Origin: Undaria pinnatifida
Taxonomy: Eukaryota > Sar > Phaeophyceae > Laminariales > Alariaceae
Reading direction: 5' to 3'
NCBI GenBank assembly: GCA_012845835.1
Contig: JABAKD010000023.1
Location: forward strand, 12,895,851-12,959,850
DNA length: 64,000 nucleotides
Under the pieces are notes generated by a model, which saw only the letters and a list, made by a program, of their open reading frames with translations, did no database searches and was not told the origin of the DNA. This document shows positions 30,131 through 42,234 of this stretch, piece by piece (within the stretch, counting starts at the first letter, position 1; every line of letters starts with the position of its first letter). The translations under genes and the position numbers were made by a program.

Positions 30131-32985
30131 TCGTGCTTCGTGTATTTCTACGATCATTTCGGTTGTATGGCCTTTGTTTGCACAATTGAGCTTAAGGGGC
30201 CTGCCGTATTGTATAAGCCTATATAGGTGCTAAATGATAGTGCTCTTCATTGCTCTGGCCGCCTCCCCAAAGAATTGTGCGACGCATTCGGTGTCTATTC
30301 GGTATCTATTCCGTATCTATTCCGTATCACCGGGCATGCAACGTTAGAGGCGAACTGGTACCACCATTTTTTTTGTCGGATGTACCTTGATTCGGGAGCT
30401 TAAGACCTCTCCCAAAACCTGCCTTGGTGCAAGATACAACTGCTACCGGGTGGACAGATCCTACATGGCCTAGGCCAGGAAAATCACGCCAATAAGTATA
30501 CTGTACGTAGCCCTTTTCTGACTTTTTTGTGGTAAAAGAAACCCCATTATCATCCAAAAACCGTTTCAAGCCACAAAACGGTGTACCTCTATGGTCGCAC
30601 GCGTCTCAGGATTGTATTAAATGGGATAGGTCTTCCTGTTGTGGGGTCATCATCGAGGAGTGATACCTTCTTGCTGCTGCTTGTGGCCGCTGGGCGTAGG
30701 CGTGCCGGTAGCGTTGGCGCGTGCATGATTCATCAGGCATGGACACCCACGATTCTCGACATTAATTTTCACAGCAGGCCCTAGGGACTGAAACACTTTA
30801 AGTTAGCGCAATCGAGATGCTCGTGCCAATAGACAGGCGCTACAAATCTTCCAAACTTCGGCGCAGGCTATGCTTCCATAGAGGGAGATGCGCCGTCAAG
30901 ACGCTTGACTAGACAACAACGGAGGACAGGGGCTTAGCGTCGACAACGGGGAAGGGACGGGTTTTTAGCTCTCCCTAAATGATATTATTTTTTAATCAGT
31001 CAGTACCGCATGCTGCGAGGAGAAATGTATTCATCTGACGGAGGAGAAGGCGACTCGGCGGGAATTGAGCGGCAACGTGAGCACGTGCGAAGGAACGGGT
31101 GGACTGCTTTAACGCGTTTGGGCAGCCATGGAGAACATCAGCAGGACCGCACACAGAGGCCCATGACCGACGAGCATACCATCACGACAGCAGTAATAGA
31201 AGCTGTGTTCTTCCTAAACTGTTACAAGGGAGTAGGATAAGTTAGGAACATCACTGGTTTTAGTAGTAGTGTTGGTTGAATTGTATACCCTTCATGTGGA
31301 TCGACCCCTCCCAAGCTTCAGGGACGTGGGGCATGAGTACCTCTCCTTGTCAGATAGTCCGGGAAGACGCGGCGGTCATTGGTATTGGAACGGTGCCCTT
31401 TTTGTTCGACTGAGCTCTTTTTCCACTACGGTGACTTTTTTGTTCGACTGAGCTCTATTTGCTCTACACATGCTCGCAGAACAACACTCTGGGGGCGCTC
31501 AGCACAGCAAGCGTGTTCTTCCCCGTGTCCACGACTTCGGTGCGTTTGGTACGGCGAGGGACACACTCCTTAAAGCCACCGCTGTGGTCGGTACGCAGGA
31601 GTTGGTTAGTCATGGAAAGGGCGGGGAGGGGTGTATATTAGATGCGTGGATACCCGCGGCCGTGATAGATTTGTTTGCAACTGTGCGCCTTTTTGTCTGG
31701 TGTGTTCTAAGTAGGCATGTGTCTGGTTTCCCTGCGGAATTTTGGTTTCGTTAATGTGTCTTCTGATATTGTGTGGACACCCCATGAATTGTAGCTTTAA
31801 GAAGTTTGTGATTAACAAAAAATAGTATAACAACAGTCAATAGCAACAGCACAGAGATTACTTCTTATGGCATTCACTTCCACCAAGCTTACCATCGCCC
31901 GCAGGCCTTCTCATCGCGATAATAGTTCGTTTCCCCGAGGCCCGCTGCCGGAAATACTAGTCCTATCGGGTTGGCGCGGTTACGCCATACTACATTCGCG
32001 TGGGTTTCGAAGCTGTTCTGGACATTATACACGGCCTTCCCGATGTGGCTGCCTTGCTGTAAAATTGGAAAAAAATTGTTGATAAACACGATCGTCCAAC
32101 AATGAGGATGATTCCGAGTGGCCTAGTTTTTTTTGACGAAATCAAGCCGCTGAGGGCGGTTTGGAAACGTGTGCAGTGCGATACACTGAGACACCGAGCA
32201 ACGTCAGCTTGCCGGAGCGAAGAGTCACTTGGTACTGTTTTTTTTTCGCTGCACGCGAGATTGACGCCGAACACTACTACTGTACGGCCGTCGACACGCG
32301 GCCCTGTCGCCCAACCTTGAGGGGGAAATGTGATCTCGTCACGAGCAGCTACCTGTGACTGTAGTTTAGTCCGCGCCATCGCAGAAACATGCAGCGTTTT
32401 TTTATCAATGACCTGCGGTAATTTACTTTTGTGGAAAGTCAACAGTAAGAAGATAGCGGTTCGCATACGAAATACTAACCTAAATTTCGAGTGTGGCCTA
32501 CTTAGTGCAGCCAGGGAACGGCTGACAGTTTTCGAGCAACACAAGTAGAGTTTCCGGAATGTCTTCTGCAAGAAATGAGACGTTTGACAGTAATTTCTGA
32601 CGTGCATCATGGGCTCAACAAACGTATATCGATGTCTTTGAGCCAACGTTAGAGTCCTGGACTACCTGGTTGGAGTGTAAACGGCCACTTAGCCCAATCG
32701 ACAACTTCGCCGACTTCCTCTCCTCTCCGATAAAATCCCCACAACAATGGTGGGAGGTTCGGTGTCAACCGTACGCGCTTCCCGTCGTACTCGTCTATTT
32801 TGTTTGAAAGGAAAATGTGCTATTTCGGGAGGCAGACGGGGGGTACACCTGCAGATAAATGGTTTTTGGCCGAATTTTTCGGTCTTTGCTCATGCAATGT
32901 GTGTGAATATAGTCTCACACAACAATCACTATTAAAAATGGCTTCAACTTTTCGTGGGTATTTTTACACTGCTCTTCCTGTGCAG
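30131..32985. other. No gene assigned; should contain the 5' end of the receptor kinase
   Basis: The first exon and promoter of the kinase gene are expected upstream of 32986, but I find no convincing signal peptide with a phase-0 donor. A 30340-30545 stretch resembles the inner part of the small TIR element family A in reverse. TTTTTGTTCGACTGAGCTCT is repeated at 31398 and 31437. The 218-codon minus ORF (31990-32646) has no recognisable domain. Confidence 0.35.
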
Positions 32986-33153
32986 GAAGGCACGGCCGGG
33001 GACGACCACATCCTTGGAGCCGTAGGCGGCCCAAACGGGACCTTCGTATTTGCAGGGAGAACTTCAGCAGATTGGAGCGGTTCGAATGCTGGACAGTATG
33101 ACTGCCTCGTTATCAAGGTGGACGACCAAGGAGATATCCTTTGGGCCTGGCAG
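32986..33153 (+). CDS. Exon: propeller blade 1
   Basis: The exon is 168 nt (56 codons), with acceptor TGTGCAG and donor CAG|GTGACT, phase 0 at both ends. The peptide has the blade pattern: acidic start (GDDH), G..FVFAG, W.G.NAG.YD, VIKVD..G, and ends WAWQ. It opens with EGT where most later blades have NGT. The pattern resembles SBBP-type beta-propeller repeats. This is the most upstream blade found, 7 kb before blade 2. The preceding frame (ATG 32938) is not a signal peptide, so an earlier exon is needed. Confidence 0.8.
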
Positions 33154-33460
33154 GTGACTTTCGCACATAGACCGAATGAAAGTATTCTTGCTTCTCAGTC
33201 GCAGTGTTTTCCGAGGGAATTCAATCAGCCGGGCGTTCGGACGGGATATTGCACCCTCAAAGATGTCTTTCATTGGCTCACCCTTGGGAAATGTGGCAGA
33301 ATCTAGAGCTCGGAAGCCAGAATCGAATGTCGCCTGCACTAGATAAGGTCTCCAGTTGCAGACACGAACGTTGACCTTGATAACAACACTGTCTGCACGA
33401 CCGAAGCTACTCGTACAGGAGTCCGTTGTGGACCTTTTCATCACAGCGGCCCTGAGTCGG

Positions 33461-33617
33461 TCGCGCGAGTAACTCCCCCGTTCCTTGGTGGTCTTCATCT
33501 TTCGTGCTGTTTGTGTTTCACGAAATGGGTCCACAATGGAATGGTTAGCTTCGCTGCGCGGCAATCAAATCGCCAAAGAGAACTCTGTCCGTGAGGCGCC
33601 GAGTCACTCGAGAGAGT
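33461..33617. mobile_element. Small TIR element, family B
   Basis: The ends TCGCGCGAGTAACTCCCC and GCCGAGTCACTCGAGAGAGTG are imperfect inverted repeats. Inside is ATGGTTAGCTTCGCTGCGCGGCAA, recurring as ATGGTTAGCTACGCTGCGCCAA at 54725-54746. Similar copies are at 41361-41527 and 54631-54801. No ORF. Confidence 0.35.
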
Positions 33618-35279
33618 GTGATGGTTCAAACCTGGTAGTCTCAAACCCGGATGGCATTGCCATCATCGTAACATCCTCCCTACCCGACCCTTAGGTACAG
33701 TCAATTTGCAAAGAAGGTTCTTCATTGACCAGTGGGACCTGCAACTAACCAGCATCCTGTCCCCCCCCCTCCCCCCCCCTTGTCGAGACTCATGCTACGA
33801 CAGAGGTAGCACTTTTTCGGAAACGGTTTCTGAAGGGTGGTGCTCTCTAGCCCACAACCGTTGGTGGCAGCCAATTATTCATCATGATCTTCGTTGTGTA
33901 CCTAGAGGCCGCGAGGCGTTTCATCCGAGGACATTATTAGTTATACTTTTCACCTAACTAGTTTTTGGGAGAGGTCTTAAGCACCTAACATATTGAGAAA
34001 CCTCAGAAAAAACGCGGTGCACCTTTTTCGTAGCACGCATCTCTCCCTTGCCACACACACTGAAATGTTACATGTAGACGAAAAGACAACCTCAAATGCC
34101 GCTCATGTAACCGTCAAAACTAAAGCGCAGTGTTAAGTCAAGCTTCCGCGCTGACAGTATTGAATCGAAAGATAGACCGTGTGCAGTTGCAACTGCGGAG
34201 GCTGGGGAGCTTGAGCACCCCTGATACCCGCGACAGAGTTAGCGTCAAATTAATAGCGGAGCCACCAAAGCGGCAACAACAACAGCAGGAATAGCAGCAG
34301 CCTGACACAGGCCGAGCAGTAGCGGAGGCGTAGAGGCGGAACCCCCCGTCCGAGCCTGCACGGCATTCATCGCTGTCACGAGAATGAGCGTGCAAAGAAG
34401 TACCCTCTCTCATGCTGACGCCTTCTTCACTCACCATGCACAGCTACTCCGATAATGTTCATACCTTCGAGTATTTGAAGTACTATGGGCTACATGTGAG
34501 TGCAGTATGGCCATTGAACGGAACACCAAGACACGCGCAAGGGCTAGGACACTGGGCAGTACTGGGAGTGCCACCACAAACCATACTGCGAAAATGTTAT
34601 ATGTATGCAGTGTTCGCGGCACAAACATCAATAATGCTGCACGTATGTAATAATAGTATGGGCAGCTTATAACTCCGTAACACTGTAGTGTGCGACTAAA
34701 ACTCATGAAATTGTTCCAACGTGTCCACGGTATTGACCGATGAAATACTTGGAACAAATCGGCTTTGCAGAACCCCGCATCGCTGCGACTAGTCGCAGTG
34801 TCACAGTATCCGCGGTACACAACCCCGAAACACTGCATGCAAGTATGAGGAATACCAGGAGTGCATTTTATCTACACCGCTTTACCTTACACGTAGGTAC
34901 CCAGAGAATCTGTGATTTGACATAAGCGGTATCGTGTACCCGAGTGGATCCATTCGCATATGACTTTGATCATTCGCAGGTGCTGTTGGCGTCTTCGATC
35001 GAGGCCGCATTATCCATGACTGAATAGTGTGGTGAGCTTAAGCTTTTATTTTTTACCCATCCGTCAGAGGATGAAGAAGAAAAAAAAAAACACTGAAGAG
35101 TTATCCTGGGCTGGCTGGACTGTGCTTGCGACGAGGGTTCCCTGTAAAGTTTTCCCGCTGGTTTCTGCAACAGTTGCTCACTTAGCACCGCATCAGCGTC
35201 GTGAGCCCGGCTTGATTCGTGAAACGAACGAAACAATGATAACCTTACGATCTCCCACAATGTCTCTCCCGTTGCTATG

Positions 35280-35798
35280 CTACGGAAAAGGGTACAACCA
35301 AGCGGAGCGTCTTTGCCTCACCAATTGGGGTTGTCGTTCGATTTTGTGCGGTGCAAACCACAGCACGCCCAGTGCGATACATTCAACCACAAAACAGAGG
35401 TCAAAAGGTTTATGCGGGCAGTTTACACCCTCGGGGCATTCCGGACATTGACGGCGTCCCAGAGAACGACAGCCCCTCTTACGCATCGCGCGCTTAATCC
35501 AGCGCTGCCAGTCGTTTTGAAGTTTTGGTTGACACATCTGAACGTAAACAAAGTTCTGGCTTCCCTTTCTTTCACGTAATTCGTCGCTACATTTTGGTGT
35601 TGGTGCTACCGCATTGGAGGATGCACTGTCCAGCGTCGTGTTCGGGGGAATCTGCTCGAACACTAACCCTAAGGCGTCTATCCGGTGGTGAATACATATA
35701 ATATGTATTATATTGGCGATGAAGGACTTGGAGCGAAGTTCGCCGTCCCTAATGGTTACGTACCGGGTTTTTCGCCATGTTAAGCCACGTCGAGGCAC
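35280..35798 (-). other. Unassigned minus-strand ORF, 172 codons
   Basis: This is the longest of a run of minus-strand ORFs between 35280 and 38539. The first 26 residues (GLTWRKTRYVTIRDGEL) faintly resemble the start of a PH-type fold, and a later stretch has clustered Cys (CPECPEGVNCPH). Neither is convincing. It lies in intron 1 on the opposite strand. It could be a nested gene, a foreign insertion or chance. Confidence 0.2.
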
Positions 35799-38107
35799 CC
35801 ACTCAGTCTCAAACGCACTATTCAGGTTTCACCAATCATATCGGTGATTGCTACGTCGTGCAATCGTCGCTTTGTTTCAAAATGATGTCGCTGACAAAAT
35901 TGACGTCGACAACGACCATAATCATATACCAGGTACACTTCAAGGCAATCTAGTGCAGCAGCCGGCAACACTGACTGGCCGATCTATGTATATAATGTTT
36001 ATTGTCGACGACAATGCACATAATTTGACACTCTTCACGCTCTAATGTTACACTTGAGGTCCGTTGCGACGAAGGCGAACCATATGTATGTTCACAGGCT
36101 CTGTGACGAGCTCTATACCTCACTCCAAAACATACTTTGAGTACATACCGAAAGCACAAACCGATAGCCAAGCCCATGACTTCGGTATAAAAAACATTGG
36201 TATTGCAAAACAAGAATGACTTCTTCAGACGACGTTCGGTTAAAGAGCTCTGTGAATCCCGACAATTTTTTTGCGAAAACCATGCTACCTGTACCGTAGA
36301 ACGCATCACATACAACACACATTGAAGCGATAATGAACACAGCCCATGCTGGGAAAGGTAGTGACAGGCATGTAGATCTATCGCGATAACAACGGCAGAG
36401 TTGCTGTGCAGGGAAAAATTGTAGCATCACTTAATCTACGATAGACCATAAACGTGAGGGCGTCAGCCGGGTCTCCTCTTTCATTCCAAGCCCTCTTCCT
36501 TCTACCTGTACGCGAAGCGCAAGTGCCACACGTTGTGGCCCACATCGCAAAGCTACAGCGGAAGAGCCGTGAAGAGGGAGGTGTCACCATGGTACCGAGG
36601 TACAAGTTACGTCCAAACAAAATTCCAGACGAAGTTGGGAGCCGAACGTGTGAATGGCGCAGTTTCGCGTAGGATGCTAATGTCGCGGACATTATTCGGG
36701 CAAACCAGGCATGCCATACGAAGATCCGCAGCCATCATCACCGAGGTAGTATAGCAGAAGGAACAGTATCAGCGGCAGCGTCGCGGGAGACCAATACCTC
36801 GCCCGGGCAGCGGTTCATGGATGCAGACGCCTGGCAACTGCCTAAAGGCGTTGTCGTTACTTTTGACGCGTTTTCTCTGCGCAACTACAGGCCAAAGGGC
36901 AGCCTGCGCGGGCAAGGTTTGCGTTTCAGGATCATTCACAAAACTCGTGCGACCCACTCTAACATAGTAGTCTACACCATCAAGGGGCGATGGGGTTAAG
37001 GGAAAAGAAAAGCACATATGGGTGCGATCTCATGCCTTACCTTGACAGGCTTTGTCAATAGTAACCGCAATCCGAGGTTACCATCGAACGACACATACAT
37101 GCTACGCGCCGGGAACGGTGCACATACTGGCTATGTTTTCTCCGACGCTTCATAGAAGGAGTTTTCTAATTCTTGCTCAAACATAGTCTAAAGGTTTACT
37201 AGAAGTAAGGTGCAAACTCAATCCGATGATGTTTTCCGTTGCCTATGAGAGCATGCACATACCAGACTATGAAGAAAATAAAAACCATCAACAATCCGAC
37301 CATTTCTTGTCGCGGAGACCAGTAAGTTTAAACAAAGTCGGCCTTGGCGCCAGCTATATAGTAAGACGCGACGCCAGCTTAGCGCCCAACAATGGACGCC
37401 ACGTAGGTGCGTTCGCTTTTCGGGAAACCGTCTGCCTTCTATTGCTTGCAGAACGTATAAGAGGTTCATGCGTCGCGCACTACGTCGCAACGGTTGAAAA
37501 ATACGGTATAGCAGAACGAGGTTTCAAAATACGAGAAGTTTTCGCCAAAAGTATCGTTGGCGGCGAGTGGTGAAGACGAAAACGACATTATTTGCCAAAA
37601 CGTTTGTACTATATAGCTACGAACCTACTGTCTTTGAAGATGGGCGACCTCACCAGCTACAAAGTCGATGTGTAGTTGGCCGTACCCAGATGCGAGAGAG
37701 AGAACGTGTGGTTCTACGGTAGCCCCCTCAACCATTCTACCGTTCCTTAACGAAATCGCCGGTTTTGAAACCAGCTCCAGGCCGTATCTCCTGAAATACG
37801 GTGCCCCTTGCCACCCTGACGTCATCGTTCGATAGTCCTCCCCAAACAAAATAATATTTGCAGATACTCTCTTCATAGCATCCTTCCTCGTGTCGAGCAG
37901 CCATAAAACGTTCGTTAAAGAAAACCGCTGGTTTTTGGGGGGGCTATCGTAGAATCAGTCGAACATTTACTTGGTCGGAGCAGCGGAGGTTCGTTGATAT
38001 CCAACCCCACTCAACTATAACCATTCCGGTATCAATACGCCGCTCTGTTTGAACACCCGTATAGCTTCGCCAGAACAAGTAGTCTAAGTGTTTATAACAC
38101 GATATTG

Positions 38108-38539
38108 TTAGTGTTCTCTCCTGGAAATCGCTGACGCCAGATCTTTGACTGGTTTTCTATCGTTTTTGGCGTGTTCAAACGCTCTTGTCTGGGCAGCGGT
38201 CGAGGGCATCACGAGCAATAGAGACGTCGGCATCTGCCAGGGGTATTCGTAGTGATCTGCTAAGTCTATCGTGAGGACAAAGCAAATATTATGGTAGAGG
38301 CTGTCGATCATAGATCCCTGAGCTCTTGTGCTGCCGGCATGCACAACCGACTGGGTTTGGGACCACACAAACGAGTCCGCTTTGTCGAGCACGTTTGGTT
38401 CGCACCTCAGGTCATCATACACGACACAGCAACCGCCAACAAGTAAATACAGGTTCCCCTGAGGTTTTAGGACGACACGGCAGCTGTCGTTGTTGGTGCT
38501 TCTGCTATCTGCCGCAGGCTCATTCTGGCGTTGCTCCAT
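38108..38539 (-). other. Unassigned minus-strand ORF, 143 codons
   Basis: The residue mix is ordinary and not low complexity (for example CVVYDDLRCEPNVLDKAD). A further minus ORF at 37625-37876 follows in the same direction. I know no family and see no splice support linking them. Confidence 0.2.
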
Positions 38540-39019
38540 CCATCTGTGTGCAGCTGCTTTTGATCATCCTGCAGCTGACTGAGGAGTGTTTGGTGCCCTA
38601 TTCATAGCTCCCTGATGCAGCCTTTGCTGCCTGCTGCTGCCTGTTGTTGCCTACTCTCTGCTGGACGCTGTCTCGCTGTGGCCTGGCTGCTGCCTGTCTT
38701 CCGCTGTCGCTGCTGCTAGGTGATGATACCGCTGTAGCTCTTGCTGCTAGTGTTTCTGGTTGATGCGATCAGGTTTGTTTAACAAGCCTCCATCATCCAC
38801 CAACGAAGACATTCTGACGTTAGCGAGAAAGACCATGCTGGCCGTGGACCAAGTTGTGCTACCTTATTCATTGTGGACTTGCATCACCCCCCCAGCAAAA
38901 CACAAGAAGCGGCGCATCGTTGTGTAAAACAACATGTACATATGAGGCCCATGTAACATTCTCCGACACAGCTATGACAGCGCTATCGTCAACTACATAT
39001 ATAGAACATTTATCCCCTC

Positions 39020-39560
39020 AAAATAATGTTTAGTTTCCAGGCACATATTGAGCTGCCCCCCCCGCCCCCCCCCCCCCCCCCCCCCCCCCCGCCCCCAATA
39101 ATATACTGGTGCCAAAACCGTCAGATTTATCCCCTCGAAAGGATTCACAGCTTACATGCACAAATTGCCCCCTCACCCCCCCCCCCCCTCCTCCAAACCC
39201 GCTCGCTTTTGATCAAAACCAGGTCCCCACGTCCTTCAAAACTCCGCCCCACCCCCCTCATCGGTTATTCGGCTTACAAGATTCACTTGATAAAAAGGAT
39301 ACATTTCCCTTCACAGCTGTCAGATTTTGTCCCCCTCAGAAACGGGTTTTATAGTTTCCGCGCACAGACTGACTAAAATCATCCTGTTGACCCTGATAGC
39401 TACACTGTAGTTGTAAGGGGAGTCGCCGACCTATATCCTTAATGAGGACACACAACTCGTAATGCGCGCGATCGGAGTATCACACACAGCTTGCAAAGAT
39501 AAGTTTCGACGAAATCTTCGATCTCACAGCTGGAGTGTATTTTCATTTTTTATAATATAT
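39020..39560 (-). repeat. Foldback-like arm, C-rich orientation
   Basis: Long C runs, the CTTTTGATCAAAACCAGG block and GATCTCACAGCTGGAGTGTA at the terminus match 6185-6590 almost throughout. Confidence 0.75.
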
Positions 39561-40181
39561 AGTCTATGTTGCATGTACGGTAGGATATTCCGCTAATCTC
39601 TTGGCTTGAGGGAAATATGACCCCTCCGCGATTGAGGCAGACAGAACGAACGTACTTTGGGCAACGTAAACGTGGCCGTTAGATGGTTAAACGCGACCTG
39701 TCTCGCTGTCGTACGTGTTTGGTTTGCACCACGGGCTACTCTCCGAACCGTCCACGGCCGCTGGAGCGTGGGGCTGAACAAATCCTTAGGGGATGTAAGC
39801 GTGTGACATCTAAAGTATCGTACGCAGGTTTGAAGGTTGCGACTGTGGCTATCGTGTTCTTCGCGGCTCTCCCAGCAAATTAGCGCGACGTACGCATGAT
39901 CTGTGGGTGCGGGCGTCGCTTTCATTTTTCACACAGCCGAAGTCAACTCGGTACTTCTCCCCACCTAGCTAAATTTTGGGTGTAACAAATGATCTGAATG
40001 CTCGATCCCCGGCCGGTAGCCTGGTGAACGTTTGGTTCCCAGCATATCTCCCCCCACCCAACTAAGTGCCGTTGTTGTGTCCCTATAAGCTGCCGGCTCA
40101 GCTAGTTGTAAACCCGCACCGATGATACGGCTGTGAACCCATAACTTGTTGTGTGTGTACTATATTCATCATGTTCGGCAG

Positions 40182-40325
40182 AACGGAACTGTGGACAACG
40201 ACATGATCAAGGCCGTTGCTTTGACGGACGACGAATCAGTCGTCGTGGGAGGATATCGAGATAACAATGGTGGCTTTCTGGCGGCAAAACTGGATACCAA
40301 CGGCACCGTTTTGTGGCAGTGGAAC
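40182..40325 (+). CDS. Exon: propeller blade 2 (short)
   Basis: The exon is 144 nt (48 codons), acceptor TTCGGCAG, donor AAC|GTGAGT, phase 0. It starts NGT and has ESVVVGGY, FLAAKLD..G and LWQW. It lacks about eight residues where other blades have the W.G.N.G..D segment. It ends WQWN rather than W.WQ. It still has the strand pattern of a blade; whether the loop loss is tolerated cannot be seen. Confidence 0.75.
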
Positions 40326-41049
40326 GTGAGTCTCGTGATCTCCAAAGACATGACGTTATATATGGTATTTTCTGGCAGCTCGGACTAAAACCGTGCGCGT
40401 CACCCTCGCTTGCTCAATTAAAAAATGCCAAGGCTGTTTACAGCAGCCGGGGCTTAGTTGCACGGTTGCGACAAAAAGACGTTTGTGTACGAAAAAAAAA
40501 GGAAAATTATGGCAACATCTCACCTAGAATGTAGTACTACTTTTGCGTATTATGATGGCATTCCGTATGGAAGTAGTGTGAACAATATCTATAGACTATG
40601 CAATTTCAGAAAGGTGGCATGCGAACTGCTTGGGTAATTTGTTGCTCGGTGTTTTTGCGGTATTTCCCGCGTCAGGAGCCATGTGCGTGCGCCGAAATAA
40701 TGAACGATGAGGGGGGTCGCGTCAGCCGTGTCTGGGAGGAAGTTGCAGCAGCCGGATTATTCATATGCTATGCACGTGTCGCATTATTTCTTGCGTTGCA
40801 GATAGGATTGTTTTCTGTCGCGATATTCGGAAATAGAACGGCCGCGTGATTTGCTTTGCGTCGGGCCAATGATTGATTGGCGTCATTTCGATTCCAGTTG
40901 TGTTCCTTTACATTGTCTAAAGCGGTTGGACTTTAAGGCAGTCAAGTGAATTCACGACACAGCTCACACGTCGTAAATACGCGCTTTCAAGCGTCATTAG
41001 CGCGATGGTCTCCTTGTCCGCCCTCGTCAACTACCGTTGGTCGTGCTAG

Positions 41050-41217
41050 GACGCCACCGGTGAACAAGATGCTATCCACGCTCTGGCGATGGAGGACGAC
41101 GGTACCACGGTGTTCGCAGGGTTTACAGAGGGAAGCTGGATTTCAGCCAATTTTGGAGGCAAAGACTTCGCGGCGAGTAAGCTGAACGTTAACGGAACTT
41201 TGCTGTGGAAATGGCAG
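41050..41217 (+). CDS. Exon: propeller blade 3
   Basis: The exon is 168 nt, acceptor GTGCTAG, donor CAG|GTGACA, phase 0. It starts DATGEQDAIHALAM and continues with TVFAGFTEGSW, FGGKDFAASKLN.NG and WKWQ. This blade does not start with NGT. Confidence 0.85.
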
Positions 41218-41360
41218 GTGACAGCGGTTGCGGCATGTGTGGGTGTTCGCCTTCTGACACAATATCGGCGGTTGTGTCCATATGACCCTAAGGGCTTTTG
41301 ATTGCCATATATATCACTGCGTTAGGCATACCCACCCTTTTTCGCTGCCCGGTCAGAGCC

Positions 41361-41527
41361 AGTCGCACGAGTGACTGCTTACCTCGCTGTCAAAAGTATA
41401 GACTACACGTTTGGCGATTGGCTTGTCGTGGCGAAGCTATCTATCCTTTTCGAGATTAATGTCGAATAACTACTACTGCACCAATACCTTCGTATGGCAG
41501 CAAGCAATGGGGGGTCACTTGCGCGAG
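41361..41527. mobile_element. Small TIR element, family B (second copy)
   Basis: AGTCGCACGAGTGACTGCTT at the left and GGGGTCACTTGCGCGAG at the right are imperfect inverted repeats like those at 33461-33617. A tandem AGATCAGTTCGTAC repeat follows at 41583-41680. Confidence 0.35.
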
Positions 41528-41690
41528 AGACTCCGAGCCACTCCAAAAACGCAAACCCCGCTGCCCTCGCCTGGGTCCAGCTCAGATCGTACAGATCAGA
41601 TCAGTTCGCACATATCAGATCAGTTCGTACAGATCAAATAATTTCGTACAGATCAGTCCAGTTCGTACAGATCGGTTAGTTGTCCAGCAA

Positions 41691-41768
41691 AGATGTTGAT
41701 GTTGATGTTGATGTTGATGTTGATGTTGATGTTGATGTTGACGTTGATGTTGACGTTGATGTTGATGT
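41691..41768. repeat. TTGATG microsatellite
   Basis: About 13 copies of GATGTT. The minus frame reads His-Gln repeats, which I reject as a gene. Confidence 0.9.
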
Positions 41769-41774
41769 CGAAAA

Positions 41775-42234
41775 GTGCAACGATAAAGGGGCACCATTTA
41801 GATTCTGAAGTTCAACAACTTCGTAGACTAAGACCTCTCTCAAAAGCTGATTTGGAGAAAACGTATGACTGGCACGGGATGAATGATCCGACGGCCGAGG
41901 TACACAACGGGAATAGTTCAACAAAAAAGAAAAACCCCCGACGATTTTGCCCAGGTTGATCGTTAAGGGTTAAGGGTTAAGGGTTAAGGGTTAAGGGTTA
42001 AGGGTTAAGGGTTTAGGGTTTAGGGTTAAGGGTTAAGGGTTAAGGGTTAAGGATTAAGGGTTAAGGGTTAAGGGTTAAGATTAAAGGTTAAGGGTTGAGG
42101 ATTAAGGGTGAATTTTTACGGATTAAGGGTTAAGGGATAAGATGGGTTAAGAATGGGTTCAGATGGGTTGAGGAGAGGCCCGTCATTCAAAGAAAAGAAA
42201 AGAAAAAAAACATATGCCTCTATCGTACCATGTG
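41775..42234. mobile_element. Small TIR element, family A, with internal TTAAGGG expansion
   Basis: The left end GTGCAACGATAAAGGGGCACC and right end TGCCTCTATCGTACCATGTG are inverted partners matching the ends at 52644-52903 and 56594-56798. The internal landmarks GACGATTTTGCCCAGGTT and CCCGTCATTCAAA flank the TTAAGGG array. In the other copies only one to two GGTTAA units stand at that place. Confidence 0.6.
41962..42078. repeat. TTAAGGG array with two TTTAGGG units
   Basis: About 16 units of TTAAGGG, with TTTAGGG at about 42011-42024 and decaying units to 42150. It looks telomeric but sits inside a small transposon copy within intron 3. Confidence 0.9.

Larger units (their letters stand above)
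33154..40181 (+). other. Intron 1 (7.0 kb) and its contents
   Basis: It holds a small TIR element (33461-33617), an unplaced block at 33.9-38.6 kb with many ORFs of 80-170 codons mostly on the minus strand, a CTG-rich stretch (38570-38720) and a C-rich foldback-like arm (39020-39560). I looked for more blade exons here and found none. Confidence 0.45.

Noticed and set aside
31990-32646. 218-codon minus-strand ORF
   Set aside because: No recognisable domain, several overlapping plus frames of similar quality, and no splice or start context. ORFs of this length occur by chance in a 64-kb window.
33064-33564. 166-codon minus-strand ORF
   Set aside because: About half of it is antisense to blade exon 1, which has clear splice sites and a repeated domain. 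The rest lies over a small TIR element.
41615-41797. His-Gln repeat protein on the minus strand
   Set aside because: It is only the translation of the TTGATG microsatellite.
41962-42078. Chromosome end or telomere fusion
   Set aside because: The array lies inside a transposon copy in an intron, and gene exons continue on both sides.
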